Positions 45,901-56,520 of a stretch of 64,000 nt of DNA are shown one piece after another (positions within the stretch are counted from its first letter, which is position 1; every line of letters begins with the position of its first letter). The notes below the pieces were generated by a model. That model did not search any database. It was not told the DNA's origin and was given only the letters and a program-made list of their open reading frames with translations. The DNA comes from Turritopsis dohrnii (lineage: Eukaryota > Cnidaria > Hydrozoa > Anthoathecata > Oceaniidae). The position numbers were made by a program, and so were the translations under genes. The stretch lies in the NCBI GenBank assembly GCA_027922465.2, contig BQMF02000103.1, positions 806,001 to 870,000 on the forward strand, in the 5' to 3' direction.

Positions 45901-47240
45901 GTTCTTCAAATTTCATGAAATTTTGTATGGATTACATTTGAAAGGTCCTGATTTCTAATCTGACAGTCATTTTGTCAGAATTGACTAAAATTGGACAATT
46001 TTCTCTAGGGCTGATGCGGAAATTGTTCAAGCCTAATGGCTTCTAGTTTTAAGGTTTTATACACAGGACAAACTATTCAGTTCTTAATGGTACTGTTATC
46101 AATGAAGGTCTTGTAAAGGGGTCCTTGAGCATTTAAAACCTCCCTTTTCGGCTACGGAAGCTGTAATGACAGAAACCGTTCAACTAGACAACCACCCTAG
46201 ACATCACCGCTACCCTCCCGCTGAGTACTAAGCAGGGAGGAGTGTTGCAAAGAAAAGACTCATTTGAGGATTGAATCCACGACCTGCTGATCAGGAAGCA
46301 AGCACTTTACCACAAGGCTAGGTTGTTGCAATCTATCTGTTTGATTGAATATTGCTTAAGTTTTGATTTTCCGGGTAATCAGGGATTTCATTCCGAAAGC
46401 ATAATTTTTTGCTTTCACGTACTGTCAACTGAAATATTTTGACAAGCGATCACACTAATTTCTTGAGTGTAAACTTAATATTCTATTTAACATGTGGGAT
46501 AATTTTCAGCAACATATCACCTTGAAACAAGATGGGGGAAGATGATTTCAGCATCAAAATTTCAGCATTGCAATGATCGAATCTACAAATAAAACTCGTT
46601 TCAAATTTTTTTGCTTTAGGAATTCACCCAATATCACGTACTTCTGGCAAAATTGGAATATCCCGATTCACAGATGGGCGAAGAGGTACATACGTAAATA
46701 CACGTGTTTATCCTTGTCTGGATTCGTAGTGTGGCCATCACAGTAACATCACGTCACTCTAGCACGTTAACGTCACAAGGACAACGTCATTTTACGACGA
46801 CGTATTGTCATCTAGTACTTCTGTAATAGGTGGCGTTATTTCTTATGTTTCAGGCACGTATATGAACCAATGTTACGTAACAACTACTCCAAAACGCAAG
46901 CAAGCTTATTCGTATTTTTCATCAGCGCCTTCTTTCATGAGGTAAGGCTCTCTTTTAATATCAGTTTATGTTTTATTTTATTTCATTGTGAGCGTCCCAT
47001 TGCTTTATGAAGTTTATGTTTTTATTTTCAATTCAGTTCATCGTGAGCGTCCCATTGCGGATGTTGAAGCCATGGGCTTTCATGTCGATGTTGATGCAAG
47101 TACCATTGGCGATTGTGACGGCTTACATGAAGAACCCCTGGGGAAATATCGTGGTGTGGCTGTCACTGATTATTGGTCAACCTATGGCCATTATGATGTA
47201 TTACCATGACTACCTACTGCAGCATAGTCTTCAGAATTAA
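36912..47240 (+). CDS. DGAT1: Diacylglycerol O-acyltransferase 1 (MBOAT family), 5' end missing
   Basis: Catalyses the last step of triacylglycerol synthesis from diacylglycerol and acyl-CoA in the ER membrane. Fifteen exons with GT-AG borders and consistent phases: 36912-36999, 37221-37261, 37354-37436, 37630-37682, 37769-37871, 38041-38151, 41399-41455, 41564-41667, 41964-42002, 42083-42124, 42260-42304, 45414-45526, 46620-46685, 46854-46941, 47037-47240. They give 411 residues, against about 490 in animal DGAT1. Recognised blocks: [15 protein letters not shown] at the start, [56 protein letters not shown], the FFHE block with the MBOAT His, and [19 protein letters not shown] at the end. 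Introns 6 and 11 are swollen by transposons. The closest relative could be the sterol acyltransferase SOAT, but the residue match is clearly DGAT1. Confidence 0.93.
38655..38957 (+). mobile_element. tRNA-derived SINE (family A), copy 1
   Basis: A box-like TAGCCTTGTGG at 38668 and B box GGTTCAATCTCC about 40 nt later. The body of about 240 nt ends in (AAAT)n. It lies in DGAT1 intron 6. Confidence 0.75.
39291..39775. mobile_element. Repeat R1, copy 2, with (CAAA)n tail, nested
   Basis: Contains the inverted partner (39398-39660) of 28690-29005, a GC-rich AGCCGCCAAGGCGGCG block at 39300 and a (CAAA)n run at 39741-39762. Such a tail suggests a retroposed element. It interrupts the left arm of the surrounding TIR element. 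Confidence 0.6.
41000..41055 (-). ncRNA. Hammerhead-like core in a Penelope-type tail
   Basis: Minus strand: CTGATGA (41050-41044), one U, stem GTG/CAC, then GAAAAGCTT. It resembles the motif at 8412 but stems I and III cannot be drawn with confidence. Confidence 0.35.
42408..45304. mobile_element. Long-TIR element in DGAT1 intron 11
   Basis: About 285 bp at 42408-42692 recurs inverted at 45019-45304. It starts TGAGGTGGATA and runs through TCAAATTGTGAAAGAAACAT and ATGGTCATGGTATAAAAA. The inside carries minus-strand remnants (43622-44393) of the same protein family as 22165-23240. The element fills most of the intron between exons 11 and 12. Confidence 0.8.
43622..44393 (-). pseudogene. Unnamed multi-copy protein, second decayed copy
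   Basis: 44393-44121 holds E-A-V-F-H-K-S-C-N...KQKLERKRK, corresponding to the W-H-K-x-C block near the N-terminus of the family. 43813-43622 holds [12 protein letters not shown], then [11 protein letters not shown] and H-V-F-S-R-I-A-I-D. The sequence between is broken. As in the copy at 22-23 kb, the ORF runs antisense to the window and lies between inverted repeats. Confidence 0.5.
45783..46005. repeat. Degenerate tandem repeat in DGAT1 intron 12
   Basis: GACTAAAATTGGACAATTT occurs three times (about 45789, 45851, 45978) and CTGACAGTCATTTTGTCAGA-type blocks twice. Confidence 0.6.
46060..46328 (-). mobile_element. tRNA-derived SINE (family A), copy 2
   Basis: Reverse-orientation relative of 38655-38957: TAGCCTTGTGG head (46311-46321 complement), B box GGATTCAATCC, shared GTCATTACAGCTTCC and CATTGATAACAGTACC. 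It lies in DGAT1 intron 12. Confidence 0.75.
46982..47003 (+). repeat. Partial duplication of the DGAT1 last-exon start
   Basis: TTCATTGTGAGCGTCCCATTGC-like 22 bp, one mismatch from the first 22 bp of exon 15 (47037-47058), lies 34 bp before the real acceptor. Its own upstream base context is T-rich but lacks AG, so it is probably not spliced. Confidence 0.8.
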
Positions 47241-47700
47241 ACTGTGTTGCTTGGATGTTATGAGAATGAATTACCATGACTACGCAGTTTATTCCACCAT
47301 TTTGATTTTATTCAAAAGGGAGGAAGGGCGTCAAGTATTTAATGAAAAACAAGCCATGGCGCATTTTTAGGGATCATCTGTTTTTACATGTTGTTTTTGT
47401 ATGATGGAATTTATGTACGATATTCATGCAAAACACTTGGTGTTTGTTTGATCCTGTTTTTTGTCTAAACATCAGTCTAGTGTGGTTTCGTCTAAGTGGT
47501 CTTTTTTGTGTAATTTGCAGACCAGATGCTTCTCTGTAGTTATTCTTTGAAAAGTGTTTGAATGAACAAGTGAAATTCCGACTGCAAACCTCACTCCCCG
47601 AACTAAATACTTGTTGAGACGGAGAAGTGTTGGTTGTCTGGAAATGATACATCGAAAGTTGTGTTCATGAGACAGAGTTTAGTTTTGATGAAATGAAAAC

Positions 47701-48055
47701 GAGCTATTTATACTGAGACGAGTAAATAGCGACGAATAGAATAATTGTAAATTTTATTTTCCTATCAGTATAAATAACAAGACAGTATAATCAGATGATG
47801 GAATGGGCAAAACTTCTTTTTATCAGTATAAATGCATGATAGACAGAGTAATTAAGACATCATTGATTCTTTAATTCGATCGTTGAATTTGATCATATTT
47901 GTGCATCGTTTCGATGGTCGAATTGAGATCGAAAAATAAAGAGAAAACTCTATCCGTCTAACTGTTTTTTTTCTGTTTTATACTGTCAGACAGAAAAATG
48001 TTTTTTGCAATTATTCTATCCGTCTCAATTTCTCCGTCTCAGTATAAATACGGCT
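47701..48055. mobile_element. MITE, ~355 bp
   Basis: Ends AGCTATTTATACTGAGACG (left) and CGTCTCAGTATAAATACGGC (right), with inverted similarity over about 55 bp including ATAGAATAATTG. No ORF. Confidence 0.75.
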
Positions 48056-48196
48056 ATTGGTTAATTGAATAATAAGCGTAATTTGGTGGTATGGGTTGAT
48101 AATATACCAGGTGAAATCCTGAAACATTGGCCCAAATTTTAGGGGTTTGTTTTATATTATTTATAAATTTGGTGATGGAATTCTTTTTTGACGCAT

Positions 48197-48254
48197 TTAT
48201 GTCTTCACCACGTGATCATACGATTTATGTCTTCACCACGTGATCATACGATTT
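48197..48254 (+). repeat. 31 bp tandem duplication
   Basis: TTTATGTCTTCACCACGTGA with ATACGATT, two adjacent copies. Each copy carries the E-box-like CACGTG. Confidence 0.8.
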
Positions 48255-48656
48255 GTCCACCTCGATCTCGAGACGTGTGATCGAGGTAAAGGAGTATATT
48301 TGTATAGAGTATAGTTTTTAACAATTGTGATTTGATAAACTCATTTTAATTAAAACAGTTGTTGATTTATGTGTCGAAGGAAAGGAGATATCTAGTAGCC
48401 TTAAGACCAGTTTTCCGCTTTTCTGCGCATAAAACCAATTGCGAATAAACTACATGTTTTCGGCTTTGAAAAAACGAAAAAGTTCAGTAATTTTTGCTAT
48501 AACGAAAATTGCGGGACGCTACCGCGGGACTCCTACATTTTACTTGATTGCTCCATGTTATATGAAATCAACAAAGATGATTAATTTTCTTGAATCATGT
48601 TTTAAAGACTTGTGTTCCATCTCCATCCCAAATTCACTCTACGTCATCCATGTTGG

Positions 48657-48763
48657 TAGATTTTTACTTAGCATGTTTTCCTTCTAAACTGTTACAGAAG
48701 TTCTTCTCATAGATTTTTACTTAGCATGTTTTCCTTCTAAACTGTTACAGAAGTTCTTCTCAA
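48657..48763 (+). repeat. 54 bp tandem duplication upstream of TPMT
   Basis: Two near-identical copies starting TAGATTTTTACTTAGCATGT, ending AAGTTCTTCTCA, about 60 bp before the TPMT start region. Confidence 0.85.
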
Positions 48764-48783
48764 TTTTTTAGTGTTAAACAGAC

Positions 48784-48791
48784 CTATATAT
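48784..48791 (+). promoter_or_regulatory. TATA-like box for TPMT
   Basis: TATATATA-like sequence about 30 bp before the ATG at 48821. The spacing would leave almost no 5' UTR, so it is only a candidate. Confidence 0.3.
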
Positions 48792-48820
48792 ACGTGAAAT
48801 TAAGTCGTCGCAGGAGCAAA

Positions 48821-49504
48821 ATGACGTCACAATTTTGGATTTCTCAATGGGAGAAGGGCAATAGCAGTGATTGGCATATTCCGATTTTGCACCCGGCTAT
48901 CCGATATTTTGACGAAGAAATTCGGGATAAACAGGGTAAATACATTTTGTTGCCATTATGTGGGAAGTCACGTGACTTATTGTGGTTTTACAAGAACGGA
49001 ATGTTTGTTGTCGGAATAGAGGTCAGTGACGTCGGAATAACGAGTTTTTTCAACGAAAACCGACTGCAGTTTCAAGTGCAAGAGAAAGCAACTGACGACA
49101 CATGTTACCGAATATACAAACATGACGAACGATTACAGATATACAACGTCGACATTTTTCAAGTGACGCCAGAGTTATTCGATCACGCCGGCGGATTTAA
49201 CTATTTCTGGGACATGGCAGGGCTTGTCGCTCTCGACGAATCATACAGGAGGCGTTATGTTGACGCCATTCATCGATTATTACGTCCCGACGGCGTTGGA
49301 TTTACCGAATCCCTTGAATTCGAAATGAAGTCGCCGTTACGTCATCCGAAGAGTATCAAAAGAGCGGAAATTGATCAATTATTTCAAACGTTTTATACGG
49401 TGACGGAGTTATACAGAAAAACAAGTGAAGAATTACCGAAAGAATATACATGGGGAACAGAATATGATGCATACGTGTTGTATCGTATGCAAATGAAATT
49501 CTAA
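48821..49504 (+). CDS. TPMT: Thiopurine S-methyltransferase family protein
   Basis: A SAM-dependent methyltransferase of the TPMT family, likely cytosolic, acting on thiol or related heteroatom substrates. One exon, 227 residues from the ATG at 48821; an in-frame GTG nine codons upstream is not a likely start. Typical blocks: W-x-x-x-W-E-K-G near the N-terminus, the SAM-binding LLPLCGKSRDLLWF with a following V-V-G-I-E-V-S, Y-F-W-D-M-A-G-L (the family's W-D-R-G/A position), and L-R-P-D-G at the last strand. The human protein is about 245 residues, so this is near full length. The lack of introns next to heavily spliced genes suggests retroposition or transfer, but the codon use is not obviously foreign. 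The natural substrate is unknown. Confidence 0.92.
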   Translation: MTSQFWISQWEKGNSSDWHIPILHPAIRYFDEEIRDKQGKYILLPLCGKSRDLLWFYKNGMFVVGIEVSDVGITSFFNENRLQFQVQEKATDDTCYRIYKHDERLQIYNVDIFQVTPELFDHAGGFNYFWDMAGLVALDESYRRRYVDAIHRLLRPDGVGFTESLEFEMKSPLRHPKSIKRAEIDQLFQTFYTVTELYRKTSEELPKEYTWGTEYDAYVLYRMQMKF

Positions 49505-50258
49505 TGTTATAAACAAGTTATGATCATAAGGTTTCTTTGTGAGAGGAGGACTCGGTATGAGTTGGGATCACACTTGTCTGTTTGGTACTATTTGTAGGAA
49601 TGAACATAAAAATTCAGTTTTGCGTTTTTTATATACACACTTTTATACATATTTTTTATAAGCAGATGAGGCTCGGTTAAGCTCGGTTTCGCGTGTAATT
49701 TCTAATCTGGTTCTCAATTTGCTGAATTGAATATTCCGATACTTGCATTAAAATTCATTACTGTTTAAATTTATTATAACATACAAAATAAATACAAATA
49801 AAAAAACTTTCAAATAAACAAAAATAACTGAAAAAACGACCTTCCACGTAAAAACGAAAATGCGAGTTCAATTTCTTTGTGGTGAAACCTTTGTTATTTT
49901 AGCATGGGATAACGACAACGTGAAGATGTTAAGTGAACACCGTGTGAATTTTAATAAGAGAAACACCAGACCTATCAGGTGTTTCCGTGTCCCTTGTTAC
50001 ACCAAATCACACATAATGTTAATCAATCCATATTAATTTTGACAGAAATCATCAGTCAACTTTGTAGGATTCAACGTTGGCTGAGATTTGCTGAGGTCAG
50101 CGGATTTTAATATAATGATTCCACAACAGCCGCTAACCATGCAGCATTTTTGTCGTTAATGCAGGATGGATTTCTTAAGTTCATTGCAGGACGACTCTGC
50201 AGGACGGTGCGTTACTTGGTTAACAGTTGTTGACAACATTTTCCGATATCTCGATAGT
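49505..50258. other. Intergenic, between TPMT and the tetraspan gene
   Basis: AATAAA copies at about 49786-49800 may serve TPMT. Nothing else recognised. Confidence 0.4.
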
Positions 50259-52060
50259 TCAAATCTTCGTACGGTTATCTTTCCACACCAAATACTCTTC
50301 TACACAATGAAAGACAGTTGGGACGGCGAGAAAAAAGAATGCAGCCAATGATAAATCCCACCCCCATCCAACTTCTTCTTTCATATCGTAGTGTCCGACT
50401 GAATACCGAATCGGACAGTGATGGGCATGCGCAATAGAAATCAACAAGAAGAGCACTAAAGATAAAAGTGAATGCATAATTATGCAAGTTGTCAGTTGAG
50501 GTCACATTTCAAAAGAAAAAACAGGCAGTGACGTCATCAGGTGTGAAAGCTCAACGGATGAAGTTGTTTGCAAACGACAGTGGGATTGTCAGGTTTTTAG
50601 AAATGAACTCATTTCGACGAGTAGAGTTAAAATAGCTTCTTCTCAAATTTCAGTCTTTTTGAAACCATTGTGACGCCATCACCTAAACTACATAGTTTTG
50701 ACAGATGAACCGTCAGTGGGACAAGTGTCAAAACGAATTTTAATTTCACGCATAACGAGTTGATATCAGTAAAAATCTCGCGGGTCTTCTGTGTGCTTTT
50801 TTCATCCGAAAGTTATCCGAAAGACCACACTTTATTTACGAAAAGACAGCAAATACTTAACAGCTATGAGGCGCAAATGGAATGACTTACTAAGAAGCAA
50901 GTAAAAAACAGTTCTTGCTCTCAACCACTTGTCAGCAACTGGGTTATTACGAAGACCAAAAACACGAACCAGCAAGAATACCACTATCACAACCAACAAC
51001 AGCAAACTGATAGCTGCGCATGCGCGCACTGTAATAATAACTACATAAACAATAAACAAATGACTTTAATCTAACAATCTAATTTCCGTGAATGTAGCCT
51101 ATTGTCATGCCTTCTTGGCGGTGACAGGCTACAACTAGGAACAAGAAATCTTGGACTAAAGGATGGAAAACGCACCACTGCAACCGCACTGACCAATTAA
51201 TGATACCTTAAGAGAAGAAATTGTTTGCGGAAGTAATCTTTGCGGATAAATGACCCAAAAACGCCATATTTTGCGGAATTAACTTTTGCGGATACAAGAA
51301 ATTCAGTAAAATCAAAAGACCTAATTTGGTACCTATTTAGGTCAATGTAACGAGTATGTTACTCAGTATAGGTCTATTTCCCAATGAAAGAAAAAGCAAA
51401 AAACAATAAGGAGAAACTGCCATACCTCCGCCGCCGCCGACATAAGATCGTTTCTCAAAGTGAAAGCAACAGTACGAAGCGCAAAACCTGTTGCAAGTGC
51501 TGAAGCTGCTTGTATTGTTGTTGACGAAGAGTGATAACGTTAGATGTTCAATAACCTCGACATCTTTCATTTTTCACCCCCCCCCCCCCCCCCCCCCCCC
51601 ACCCCTTTTTTTTTTCATTTTCCAAACGTTTCGTAAAGACGAGATTTTCATTCATATGCAAAGCAAAGTGAAAAAACCAGTTCTTTACGGTGGAAAAATT
51701 TAGCGAATGGAAAATTTTGTGAAATTTATTTTTGCGGATTTGAGCAAAATCCGCAAAAATAAGTTCCGCAAAAAAAAAAGTTCCGTACAAATTTCTTCCG
51801 CAAACAATTTCTTCTCTTAAGGTATTAATTTGAATCAAAACCTCTTATATACCTGATTCTAACTTTTCACCAGCAATCGGAAAACAAACTTCATGGTCAT
51901 CATAAGATGAACACAAAGTCCAAAGAGTGAAGGACAAGCTGTACTTCATGTGTGAGTGCTGCCACCATATCCCTCTTGCGAATGAAATCACCATCAGCAG
52001 CAATCCAACGGCTGTATCTCCACACAACATATAAAAAAACCAACCTTTCATATACTCCAT
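50259..52060 (-). CDS. Claudin/PMP22-like four-span membrane protein
   Basis: Three exons on the minus strand: 52060-51853, 51028-50891, 50455-50259, all with GT-AG borders and matching phases, giving 180 residues. TM1 is about residues 7-28. The first outer loop has W32/W33, then L46-W47-x-x-C50 and C59, the W...LW..C..C signature of the claudin/PMP22/EMP/MP20 superfamily. TM2 (about 73-95), TM3 (about 112-130) and TM4 (about 152-172, after G-W-G-W-D-L) follow. Length and layout suit the family. The role could be epithelial junction or channel accessory; the sequence does not decide. Intron 1 contains the TIR element at 51203. No single frame shows the gene, so it is easily missed. Confidence 0.75.
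51203..51825. mobile_element. TIR element with poly-C tract in the claudin-like intron
   Basis: Perfect ~30 bp inverted ends starting ATACCTTAAGAGAAGAAATT (51203) and the complement ending at 51825. Multiple TTGCGGA motifs lie inside each arm. A C-run of about 22 lies at 51578-51600. No transposase. Confidence 0.85.
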
Positions 52061-52258
52061 ACTCGTGTGATATTTTTTTTGTCTTTAAAACCAGGTAAAT
52101 TTTCGCATCTGCAATCAGTCAGATATTTTTCTCACCCCTTCCACTTGTTACTAATGAAGATGCTACACAATTGTTTATTATTATCTGCAATAGAATCAAG
52201 ATGAATTCCATAAAGAACATTTTTATCCTATTTATCATGAGAGAACCTGACACTTTAA

Positions 52259-52690
52259 GGGGCTGTTTATATGGAAGCCGAGCCAGCCCGTTTGCAGGGC
52301 TAGCCCTTTAGCCGGGCTGGAAATTTTTTCTGTTTATTTGAAGCGGGCTGGCCCTGCAAACGGGCTGGCCTCTTTTTCATGCAAACCAAGCGGAAAAATT
52401 TAAGCGTCAGAAAGAAAGATTTGCAAATTTTAAGCCAATCAAAATCTGTGTATTTGTAACGAGGCTAGCCCGTTTGCCGGGCTGGCTCACCTGAGACTGT
52501 TTACATGGGATTTTTTTCAGCCCGCTTGCCGAGATCTCGGGTAAAATAGCCGAGATCTCGGCAAGCGGGCCAGCCCTCCTGTTCATATAAACAAAATTCT
52601 TAATTACTTTTAAATTACCATGAAGGCGAGATCTCGGCTAAAGGGCTAGCCCTGCAAACGGGCTGGCTCGGCTTCCATATAAACAGCCCC
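52259..52690. mobile_element. Harbinger-like MITE, 432 bp
   Basis: Ends GGGGCTGTTTATATGGAAGC and the complement, matching over about 55 bp, flanked by a 3 bp TAA duplication (52256-52258, 52691-52693). A three-base TWA target and GGGG/C-start ends fit PIF/Harbinger. Inside, AGCCCG/CGGGCT units and CGAGATCTCG palindromes recur. No ORF. Confidence 0.8.
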
Positions 52691-52693
52691 TAA

Positions 52694-54170
52694 GACGAAA
52701 GATTTTCATCGACTTTTTGGGAAACTCTTTTCTGGCTCAATGAAGATGATACTGACATATTGACCTTTTTCCCTGGGTTTGAAGAATATCGAATCAGAGT
52801 TCAAAACTGAACGTCCTTATAAATAAAACATGACTGCAGTGAAAGAATACACGATACTCAATACAGGTTAAGTTAATCATACACAAAATATAACAACTAA
52901 AACTACAGTCAAAATATCAACATCCTTATAGATATACGTAGTAGAAAATTTACATCCCAATTGCAGGAATAGAACTGGTATACATGCCACATAGTGGGGT
53001 GAAAGCAGTTTTGACAACATTCATGTATCGTTGCACGTATAGTTATTTTCCAATCTTCCAGATAAACTAATTCGATAAATATTTCTTGTTGGAATGAACA
53101 ATGTATCCTAACATTCGTTTTTTGCAAATGATTGCATGAGAGGTCTTACTAAAGGATTGTAGAGATGTTGTGGAATGATACAGATCTATCCCTGGAATAA
53201 ATAATTCCTAAAAGTTAAAGTAAATAAACGAATGTAAGTGTTTCAATTTCAATCTGCAACCAACTGCCCAAATGACATAAAAATCCATTGCCATCGATAG
53301 CTGTGATGTGGAGTAATGTCGCTCATATATTCATTTATTTACAATAAATTACAGTTACAAAGTATTGGACCGATAAGCTTTAAAAAATTTGCAAATACCA
53401 TTTAAAAGCGAACTAATTATTAATTTCTGAATATTATAGATCATAAAAAAATAATGCTACATAATAGTCCAAGCCACACTTGAGGTTATTGCAAGCTCCA
53501 GGTTATCGTCAAAAGTAAATTTAAGTAATCATAAGTAATTTGACTACTTTGAAAAACACGCGGGATAATTTGAAGCAGGTATTGTTCAGGGAAGTTAACT
53601 GAACTGTATTTTCTCAGGTATTTGAATGATTTACTGTGCACAATACATACTGAAGCAAAGTTTCATATATACCTGTCATTTTAAACTAATTTGAGTTAAG
53701 CTACTACATAAAAACCCTGAAATTTAACCAATCTTTAGTGTGACTTGGGCAATCTACAGAAAAAAGTGCAAAAGGAATAATACATTACATTATAAAAATA
53801 GTGTTTCATATAAAACTAAAATAAAAAATATTGCTAGCCTCTTTCCAAAACATACTGAAAACTGTAGAAAGCCGAAAAACTAAATAAACATGGAAACCGA
53901 CAACAGAGTTAAAGGTTTGGCGTGGTTGACCTTGTTAAAGGTTAGAGTGGTTGACAGCTATCGATGGTGATTTGAAAAACTGCTGGATAAGTATGTAATG
54001 AACAGTGCAATGATAAAAAAAATACATTCTTCATACTCAACAAATTATAATAAAATTCATGTGCTGAATTGTATTCCCTTGTGCTCACATATTGGAACTA
54101 CTTACATGTGCTTAAACAAGAGGATTACATAGCCGAAAATGAAAAACCAAAATTATGCTCAAACCAACCA
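52694..54170. other. Intergenic AT-rich DNA
   Basis: Nothing recognised; likely includes the 3' UTR of the SLC22-like gene near 54000-54170. Confidence 0.4.
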
Positions 54171-56038
54171 TTAAGTTGAAACAGACTTCTCATTATCAGG
54201 TACAAGCCCAAGTTCCTGCTCCCTTTTTTCAGGATTGCTTTCTTCAAACAACTCAGCGGTTTTTTGCGATTTTGTTTCAGGAAGAAAGTACAAGAAAGCT
54301 GATGCAATAATGGCAAGAACCCCCATTACAGCAAAAGGCAATCTCCAATGATACCTTTTCAGCCATTTTGCAATCCACGGTGATATCATGGCTCCTAAAC
54401 GACTAGTGATTTGGACATATCCAACTGCTTCAGTTCTAAAATGAAGATATAATTCATAATGACATGAAGAGAAATAATGTATCTTAAAAGCTTGATGACA
54501 CACAAAAATGCAGCTTTTTGTTTTCTTACTACATAAAGATGCCGTTTTATGGAATATAAACATAAATATATATACATTTTATCCTTCCCTAAAAGAAATA
54601 TGTGATTGCATGATCTAGGGAGAAAACATTACCGAATTTGTGTTGGATACAATTCCACAGTCCATGTGTAAATGGTATCATATGATAGAGTTAAAAAAAA
54701 CTTTCCTGCCAAACCAAGTGCAACTCTTGTATCAGCCAGCACTATAGTATGAACAATATACAGAAACATCACTATTAGTATTTCTTATCAAACACAAACA
54801 TTTAGAAAGGATTTGTCGCAAGATTTTCACCTTTCCTATTTTCATCTTCACTGATTGCTGATACACATGCACAACAGATTCCTCCAAGAAACAATGGAAT
54901 TTGAGTGGTACCCTTGCGGCCAGAACTGCCAGATAAAGTAACAAATTTAGATTTTTAAAGTACAAACATGAATTTTGAAATGATACAAAAAATAGTTTTG
55001 AATAGTGACACATACTACATCGAGCCTAAAATGGCAAGGACACAAGCAGGAAATTCCAATAAGCTTGCTAAAATAAAATCACGATGCATGTTTCCACTTA
55101 AATCACCAATTGCCAAGGAAATTCCATAGTAAACAAGCCCGCTCACCATCCTGCAAACAAACAAATAGAATTTTTTTAGTGCATTTTGAGTGAACAAAAC
55201 ACAAAATTTTGAACTATTGAATGACAAAAATGAAAATAACATACCATGCAAAACCAATGTTTAATGATTTCAACATAGTTGATGTGGTCGAAAACAAAAG
55301 CAATGGATTTACTGATTTATTCGTGGTTTCAAGTGGTTTCAAATGAAGATCAACATTTTTACCATTTATACGAGCAATTTTTTTAAAGTTTATGTATGCT
55401 TTTCGTACCTGACCAGTGACATGAAGCCATCTAAGTGATTCAGGGATGAAACTAGAGAAAACATTTACATGGCATTGACACAGAAGTTATCACAATGGAA
55501 CTTTTTGCAACACTTAAAAAAATTTTTTTTCACATACAAAAGCAAAGGAAGAAAAACAATGTATGGTGCAGTTGAATATATCATCAGCATTTTCCATTCT
55601 TGAACAAACATAGCAACCACACCAACCACAACCAGTCCAATAGTGAAAAAAAACCAAAGTGTTAGTCCCGTCAACGGTCTGTACTTCGGTCCTGTGATTT
55701 CAGAACTTATCACAAAGAACATAACAATGGTGCCAGGAGCTGTGAAACCAATGATGTATCTTGTCATAGCAAATATCCAATATGAAGTCGAAAATGAACT
55801 TAGGAAGGCTACTACAATGCAACAAACAGTACAAGGAATGATCATCTTGATTCTTCCAAATCTAAAAAATCATAACCAAAAATTGAGTATAATGGATGTA
55901 AAATTATACATCAGAAAAGGAAGAGTTTCCATACTTATCAGCACTCCAACCAATGAGTATTGAGCCTTTCGCCATCCCAGCAAAAAACAAAGAAGTGGCA
56001 AGAAATATCAGATTTTCTCGGTCACATGACAGATCAAA
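54171..56038 (-). CDS. SLC22-like organic ion transporter, last seven exons
   Basis: A major facilitator family carrier, probably in the plasma membrane. Exons in transcript order: 56038-55935, 55861-55538, 55451-55245, 55150-55016, 54925-54831, 54741-54633, 54435-54171, all with GT-AG borders and matching phases (412 residues). Signatures: C-D-R-E-N-L in the region before TM2, the loop 2-3 motif G-W-S-A-D-K-F-G-R split over the first intron, F-I-P-E-S-L-R-W-L (PESPRWL of SLC22), A-S-L-L-E-F-P, G-R-K-G-T at loop 8-9, Y-T-W-T-V-E-L-Y-P-T (YTAELYPT) and L-P-E-T-K near the C-terminus. TM1 and the large outer loop are missing. The 5' exon must lie beyond the LINE at 56.4-60 kb or outside the window. 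The substrate class (cation, anion, carnitine) cannot be read from the sequence. Confidence 0.88.
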
Positions 56039-56520
56039 CTAAAATAAAAATTTAACAAAAAAAGACAATTAAAGACCATTTTCTTTGTCAACTTTTCAAA
56101 CAGGATTGTCAATTAGTGAATACTCATTACCAAAATTATAAGAATCAAAAATCTTTCTCAGCAACAGTATCTTATACAAAAACATATATTTTTTGCAGTT
56201 AAGCTTTTTCACAACCATTTTAAAGATAATGAATTGTTATATGTAGAGTTGAGGGTTGCACTATGCTGATGTCAGTAGGAATAGGACAATTGAAAAATGA
56301 TCTGGGGATGAGCAGCTCTTTATTAATAACAATGCGCTCAAACAAAGTAAAAAAATCATGAAGATTAAATCACAAGAAAACTGCTGAAACACTTTTGACC
56401 TTATGATGGTTCATTATCTTTAAAGGAGAATGAAAGAGACATTGTACAGCTAAAAATAAGAAAAACTAGAACTATCAAAGCAAACGATCGTCAAGCAAAT
56501 CCTTAAAAAGTGTAGTTAAA

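Noticed and set aside
47374..47652. 92-residue minus-strand frame downstream of DGAT1
   Set aside because: No recognisable motif; probably in the DGAT1 3' UTR on the other strand.
48439..48687. 82-residue plus-strand frame before TPMT
   Set aside because: Ends inside the 54 bp tandem duplication; no motif or splice context.
51337..51570. Minus-strand frame with an apparent donor inside the claudin-like intron
   Set aside because: Lies entirely in the TIR element; the three-exon claudin-like model has correct phases without it.
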